In this document: piece after piece, positions 60,748 to 64,000 of the stretch | Position numbering within the stretch: position 1 is the first letter of the stretch | Layout of the letters: every line of letters begins with the position of its first letter | Assembly: GCA_019637615.1 (NCBI GenBank) | Contig: JAHBVJ010000004.1 | Coordinates: 265,106-329,105, forward strand | Reading direction: 5' to 3' | From: Anaerolineae bacterium | GTDB lineage: Bacteria > Chloroflexota > Anaerolineae > Aggregatilineales > UBA2796 | DNA: 64,000 nt | Program-made: the position numbers and the translations under genes | Notes under the pieces: generated by a model | What the model was told of the DNA's origin: nothing | Database searches by the model: none | What the model saw: only the letters and a program-made list of their open reading frames with translations

Positions 60748-60958
60748 TGGCTCTCAGCGAATCGTTGCTGCATGATGAACGTTCTGTTCATGTCCGCTCC
60801 CTCTTCACTCACCATACACAATCCGATTTTCAACAGGCTACCATGCGCTTGTCTTCGTCACTACCGATACAAGTTCGTCAGCCTCTAGCCTGTATCCCAT
60901 TTTCACTGCCTGCCAGAACATATCGTCCAGTTTTTACACATCTCTAACGATTTGTTCG

Positions 60959-60986
60959 TTGACAATCCGAAAATCTGTCTTATAAT
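60959..60986 (+). promoter_or_regulatory. Perfect sigma-70 type promoter in front of repeat element 2
   Basis: TTGACA (60959-60964), 16-bp spacer, TATAAT (60981-60986): the same boxes and spacer length as at 28195-28222. Both copies read TTGACAAT at the -35 side. Downstream are the word repeats; the nearest coding gene on this strand is 790 bp away. Confidence 0.75.
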
Positions 60987-61085
60987 ATTCATGCTGGGTA
61001 AAATACCCCGAAACGGTGTATACCGTCAGCGATGAACGCCGTTATCTGTCTCCCGAATTAGTGCCCGCCATGAGTAGTTCCGCCG

Positions 61086-61208
61086 TTTGCCTGATCTTTG
61101 CCTGTTACGGCCTGATCTTTGCCTGATCCACTCAGTTCAGGATGGCTCATTGAGCAGAGAAAATTGCCTGTTAAGTTTTTTGCCTGTTTATCAGGCAGAT
61201 CAGGCAAA
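61086..61208. repeat. Word-repeat element 2 (word TTTGCCTGATC)
   Basis: Forward copies TTTGCCTGATC at 61086-61096 and 61118-61128, GGCCTGATC at 61109-61117, TTTGCCTGTTA at 61097-61107, TTGCCTGTTA at 61164-61173, TGCCTGTTTA at 61181-61190. Inverse copies TATCAGGCA at 61189-61197 and GATCAGGCAAA at 61198-61208. The core GTTCAGGATGGCTCATTG with GAGCAGAGAAAA (about 61135-61163) stands between forward copies. The core is shared with elements 1 (ATTGAGCAGA) and 3 (GTTCAGGA, CATTGGGCAGAGAA). Confidence 0.75.
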
Positions 61209-61256
61209 CGAGAGTAATCTGGATTGCAAACAGTCTCTACTTAGCACTTTCTTTTC

Positions 61257-61356
61257 GCCCTGTTCCTAGCCCTGTTATTTTCGGGTTCAGGACAGGCCAT
61301 TGGGCAGAGAATTTCGGTGGCCGTAATATATCCCTGTTTATCAGGGTTAACAGGGC
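61257..61356. repeat. Word-repeat element 3 (word GCCCTGTT)
   Basis: Forward GCCCTGTT starting at 61257 and 61269, TCCCTGTTTA at 61331-61340, inverse TATCAGGG (61339-61346) and AACAGGGC (61349-61356). Core GGTTCAGGACAGGCCATTGG with GCAGAGAATTT (about 61284-61313). Side by side with element 2: TGCCTGTTTATCAGGC versus TCCCTGTTTATCAGGG, so each copy of the word has the same C-to-G change in its own strand sense. Confidence 0.72.
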
Positions 61357-61504
61357 TTCACACCATCCGTCAGTGCGAGGTAAATCAACCGATGCTGCAT
61401 CCAACGTTAGCGCTCCCGTCAGCCCACCATCGTATCGCAAGGGCTTTTCGCAGTCACCTAGCACATGGCACTCCTCTACTTCCTTTACCAAGGACTTCTT
61501 CCCC

Positions 61505-61550
61505 GATGATCCCTCGCTCACCAGTCAATGGGATCATTCGCGGGATCATT
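61505..61550. repeat. Possible word-repeat element 4 (word GGGATCATT)
   Basis: GGGATCATT at 61530-61538 and 61542-61550, inverse GATGATCCC at 61505-61513. Smaller than the others and without the core, so it may be a decayed element or chance. Confidence 0.4.
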
Positions 61551-61778
61551 CCGCATCACGTTACGGGCGGCTCTAGATCGGCGCGTGACGTGAGTTGTTC
61601 ACCCGACGAGTGGAGACATTCTATACGAGCAACCGCGTTATGGCAGCAGGCAGGCTGCGTGGTATGCCGCATTTATCAGGCATTGGTACAATCCCTTATA
61701 TCTACTTTCAAACTTAGCTTGACGCTGAACAAGATGCTTTTCGTCCCGTGTGATGGGTAGAGAACATGGACGGAGTTT

Positions 61779-63752
61779 ATGGATAAATTTTTTGCCTCTG
61801 ACGAGCCGATTGTGTGGCAGCCAACACCAGCCTACATCGAACGCAGCCATCTGAAGCGGTTCATGACCTTGCACAAGTTCGATTCTCCTCAGCAGTTATG
61901 GGAAAAGTCTGTACAGGACATAAGCTGGTTTACCGACGCCGTGCTGAAGTACCTCGATATTCAATTTCAGCAGCCCTACTCAACCGTGGTCGATCTGGCG
62001 GATGGCATTCAATGGCCTCGCTGGTGCGTGGATGGCAAGCTGAACATTGTTTTCAACTGTGTGGATAAATGGGCGGCGAACCCCGATACGCGGGATCGAA
62101 TCGCGGTGCAGTTTGAGGGCGAAGAGGGGCAAACACAGAGCCTTACCTACGGAGAACTGAGCGCGGCGGTCAATCAGTGCGCCAACGGGCTGCGGCAGTT
62201 AGGCTTGGGCAAGGGCGACGCGGTCGGCTTGTTCATGCCCATGATGCCGGAGATCGTGATAGCACTGCTGGCGATTGCGCGGATCGGGGGGATCATCGTG
62301 CCGTTGTTCTCAGGCTTCGGTGCGGGGGCGGTGGCCTCCCGATTAGCCGATGTGGAAGCCAAGGCGATCTTCACGGCGGACGGGATGTACCGGCGCGGCA
62401 AACCAGTGCTGCTCAAGCCAGTGGTAGACGAGGCAGCGGCACATATCCCCACCTTGCAGCATGCGATCGTGTTCAGGCGTGCCAATGTGCCGATTGAAAT
62501 GCAGTCGGGGCGCGACCATTGGTGGGACGAGGTCGTTCTGACGCAGGCGACGGCCTCCTCGCTAGAACCTACCGACGCCGAGGATGTGCTGATGATCATT
62601 TACACCTCTGGCACGACGGGCAAGCCCAAGGGCGCGGTGCATACACACTGCGGCTTCCCGATCAAATCTGCGCAGGACATGGCATTCGGGATGGATGTCC
62701 ATGCGGGCGACGTGATCTACTGGGTGAGCGATATGGGCTGGATGATGGGGCCGTGGCTGGTGTTCGGATCGCTGCTGCTCGGCGCGACCTGTTTCCTGTA
62801 CGACGGCGCACCCGACTATCCCAACCCGGATCGGCTGTGGGGGCTAGTGGAACGGCATCGGATCACGGCGCTCGGCATCTCGCCCACCTTGATCCGTGCC
62901 CTGATGGTGCATGGTGAGTCACCTGTACGCGCCCACGATCTATCCTCGCTACAGGTCTTCGGCTCGACGGGCGAACCGTGGAACCCCGATCCGTGGCTGT
63001 GGTTATTTGACACTGTAGGCCAACGCCAGCGCCCGATCATCAACTATTCGGGCGGCACGGAGATCGGCGGCGGCATCCTGATGTGTCATCCGCTGGCACC
63101 CCAAAAGCCGATGGCATTTTCTGCTGTGTGCTTCGGCATCGCGGCGGATGTGGTGGACGAGCACGGGCAGCCCGTGCGGGGGCAGGTGGGCGAACTGGTC
63201 ATCCGTGCGCCGTGGATCGGGATGACGCGAGGCTTCTGGCGAGATCGAGAGCGCTATCTGGCGACTTATTGGTCAACCTTCCCCGATATATGGGTACATG
63301 GCGATTGGGCAGCAGTGGACGCGGACGGCATGTGGTATATCCTCGGTCGCTCCGACGACACCATCAAGATCGCGGGCAAGCGCATCGGGCCAGCCGAGGT
63401 CGAGTCCATCCTCGTGAATCACGAAGCGGTCAGCGAAGCCGCCGCTATAGGGGTTCCACACGAAATCAAGGGCAGTGAACTGGTCTGTTTCTGTGTGCTG
63501 GTGCCGGGGACACGATCGGATGCGGCGCTGCGGCAGGCGTTGCGAGAAAAAGTCGCGGCGGAAATGGGGAAACCGATGCAACCGCAGGAAGTGCTGTTCG
63601 TGGCGGATTTACCCAAGACGCGTAACGGTAAGATCATGCGGCGGATCATCCGCGCGGCGTATCTGGGGCTGTCCCCCGGTGATACATCGAGCCTGACGAA
63701 CCCCGACATGGTCGAGGCTATCCGCGCGCTAGGCGCAAACGTTCAGTCCTAG
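61779..63752 (+). CDS. AMP-dependent acetyl/acyl-CoA synthetase
   Basis: A 657-residue adenylate-forming enzyme of the acetyl-CoA synthetase class. The ATP-binding P-loop is IIYTSGTTGKPKGAVHTHCG (near residue 277), then FGSTGEPWNPDPW and the YSGGTEIGGG motif. The A8 region GDWAAVDADGMWYILGRSDD, then IKIAGKRIGPAEVES, and the catalytic Lys in KTRNGKIMRR near residue 620 are present. ACS-type N-terminal part with LKRFM and WFTDAVLKYLDI. Not enough of the usual Acs substrate-pocket Trp pattern can be checked to decide between acetate and other short acids. GGAG precedes ATG 61779. Single gene. Confidence 0.87.
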   Translation: MDKFFASDEPIVWQPTPAYIERSHLKRFMTLHKFDSPQQLWEKSVQDISWFTDAVLKYLDIQFQQPYSTVVDLADGIQWPRWCVDGKLNIVFNCVDKWAANPDTRDRIAVQFEGEEGQTQSLTYGELSAAVNQCANGLRQLGLGKGDAVGLFMPMMPEIVIALLAIARIGGIIVPLFSGFGAGAVASRLADVEAKAIFTADGMYRRGKPVLLKPVVDEAAAHIPTLQHAIVFRRANVPIEMQSGRDHWWDEVVLTQATASSLEPTDAEDVLMIIYTSGTTGKPKGAVHTHCGFPIKSAQDMAFGMDVHAGDVIYWVSDMGWMMGPWLVFGSLLLGATCFLYDGAPDYPNPDRLWGLVERHRITALGISPTLIRALMVHGESPVRAHDLSSLQVFGSTGEPWNPDPWLWLFDTVGQRQRPIINYSGGTEIGGGILMCHPLAPQKPMAFSAVCFGIAADVVDEHGQPVRGQVGELVIRAPWIGMTRGFWRDRERYLATYWSTFPDIWVHGDWAAVDADGMWYILGRSDDTIKIAGKRIGPAEVESILVNHEAVSEAAAIGVPHEIKGSELVCFCVLVPGTRSDAALRQALREKVAAEMGKPMQPQEVLFVADLPKTRNGKIMRRIIRAAYLGLSPGDTSSLTNPDMVEAIRALGANVQS

Positions 63753-64000
63753 TAGCCGACGCGGATCACATTCAGCCGCATACGCAGATCGCCGAAATCG
63801 ATCACGTCGCCATCGTGCAAGCGGTACGGCGATTCGGGTTGCAGTTGATGCTCATTGATGAAGGTGCCGTTGGTGCTGCCAAGATCCTGAATGTACAATC
63901 CGCGATCATGTACGAACAGCCGCGCGTGACGCCGTGACACGCCCGCTTGGATGCCACCATAAGGCGACAGATCGAGTTCGGGGCTGAGAGATAGGGTGTG
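63749..64000 (-). CDS. FHA-domain protein, C-terminal part (5' end beyond window)
   Basis: The frame is open to the right edge, so only the last ~83 residues of this protein are visible. They hold an FHA domain: LSPYGGIQAGVSRRHARLF, the DLGSTNGTFINEH loop and HDGDVIDFGDLRMRLN. A GTG inside the SRRHA part is not a plausible start since conserved FHA residues stand before it in the same frame. It overlaps the synthetase stop by 4 bp in convergent orientation. FHA domains bind phosphothreonine; upstream domains are unknown. Confidence 0.85.
   Translation of the reverse strand, partial: HTLSLSPELDLSPYGGIQAGVSRRHARLFVHDRGLYIQDLGSTNGTFINEHQLQPESPYRLHDGDVIDFGDLRMRLNVIRVGY

Larger units (their letters stand above)
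60748..61778. other. 1031-bp gap with promoter and repeat elements
   Basis: Divergent region between the GT4 gene and the synthetase gene. No gene longer than about 95 codons in it looks real. It contains the consensus promoter 60959-60986, small hairpins GGGTA/TACCC and ACGGT/ACCGT just downstream (61000-61025), repeat elements 2, 3 and 4, a further TTTATCAGGCA at 61672-61682, and a possible synthetase promoter near TACAAT at 61687-61692. If transcription ran from 60959 to the synthetase, the leader would be nearly 800 nt. Confidence 0.6.

Noticed and set aside
61237..61521. A 94-codon frame on the minus strand in the repeat-filled gap
   Set aside because: It runs through repeat element 3 and has no convincing start site or domain.
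60748..61778. T-box or other known riboswitch leader for the synthetase gene
   Set aside because: No T-box sequence or other known riboswitch core was recognised; the repeated words explain most of the inverted repeats.

Overview
The window looks like a chromosomal segment of a Chloroflexota bacterium, most likely Anaerolineae-related. This is inferred from the gene mix, not from a marker phylogeny. The evidence is moderately GC-rich DNA, a coenzyme F420 biosynthesis cassette, WYL-type regulators, FHA and GAF/PAS signalling proteins, a lycopene-cyclase-domain protein, DUF2142-like and GT-C membrane glycosyltransferases, and a complex I operon broken up by unrelated genes. No rRNA, tRNA, CRISPR array, transposase or phage gene was found.

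Layout. 1-12106: mixed metabolic and stress genes (end of a radical SAM protein, haloacid dehalogenase, orphan ABC ATPase, CorA, DUF3352-like exported protein, O-methyltransferase, Qnr-like pentapeptide protein, WYL regulator divergent from an AlkZ-like glycosylase, M23 peptidase, methyltransferase, D-2-hydroxyacid dehydrogenase with an altered active site, small carotenoid-cyclase-like membrane protein). 12469-22263: atypical SDR epimerase, FHA protein, a 1079-residue kinase/response-regulator fusion, HIBADH-type dehydrogenase, HIT, ChrB domain, membrane protein, PHP phosphatase. 22407-27434: amidohydrolase and the F420 block (npdG, cofE, FbiB-C-like nitroreductase, cofD, cofC). 28118-33817: a repeat element behind a consensus promoter, nucleotidyltransferase, gatB, EXLDI protein and a two-component system. 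33984-45552: YtxH-like protein and nuoABCDE-FGHI with three foreign genes inside. 45591-47332: AAA ATPase plus TOPRIM-like pair, a candidate defence module. 47416-50865: NUDIX/WYL pair divergent from a DinB-like gene, then two unknown genes. 51240-55727: substrate-binding protein, hybrid kinase and two receiver proteins. 55919-60747: three-gene glycosyltransferase operon. 60748-61778: a 1 kb gap full of repeats. Then an acyl/acetyl-CoA synthetase and the edge of a second FHA protein.

How the parts work together. The F420 genes would make the deazaflavin cofactor from F0 (the F0 synthase is not in the window), and NpdG would reduce it with NADPH. NuoA-I give the peripheral arm plus NuoA and NuoH of complex I; NuoJ-N must lie elsewhere. 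The binding-protein/hybrid-kinase operon looks like a chemical sensing chain. The OmpR-type two-component operon and the EXLDI gene carry nearly identical operator-like sites.

The least explained feature is a family of non-coding elements (28195-28455 and 60959-61356, perhaps also 17745-17897 and 61505-61550). Each has a short word repeated many times in both orientations. Two have a perfect TTGACA-N16-TATAAT promoter in front, and three share a core ATTGRGCAGA. The word differs between elements but is nearly uniform within one. This is the best candidate here for something undescribed.
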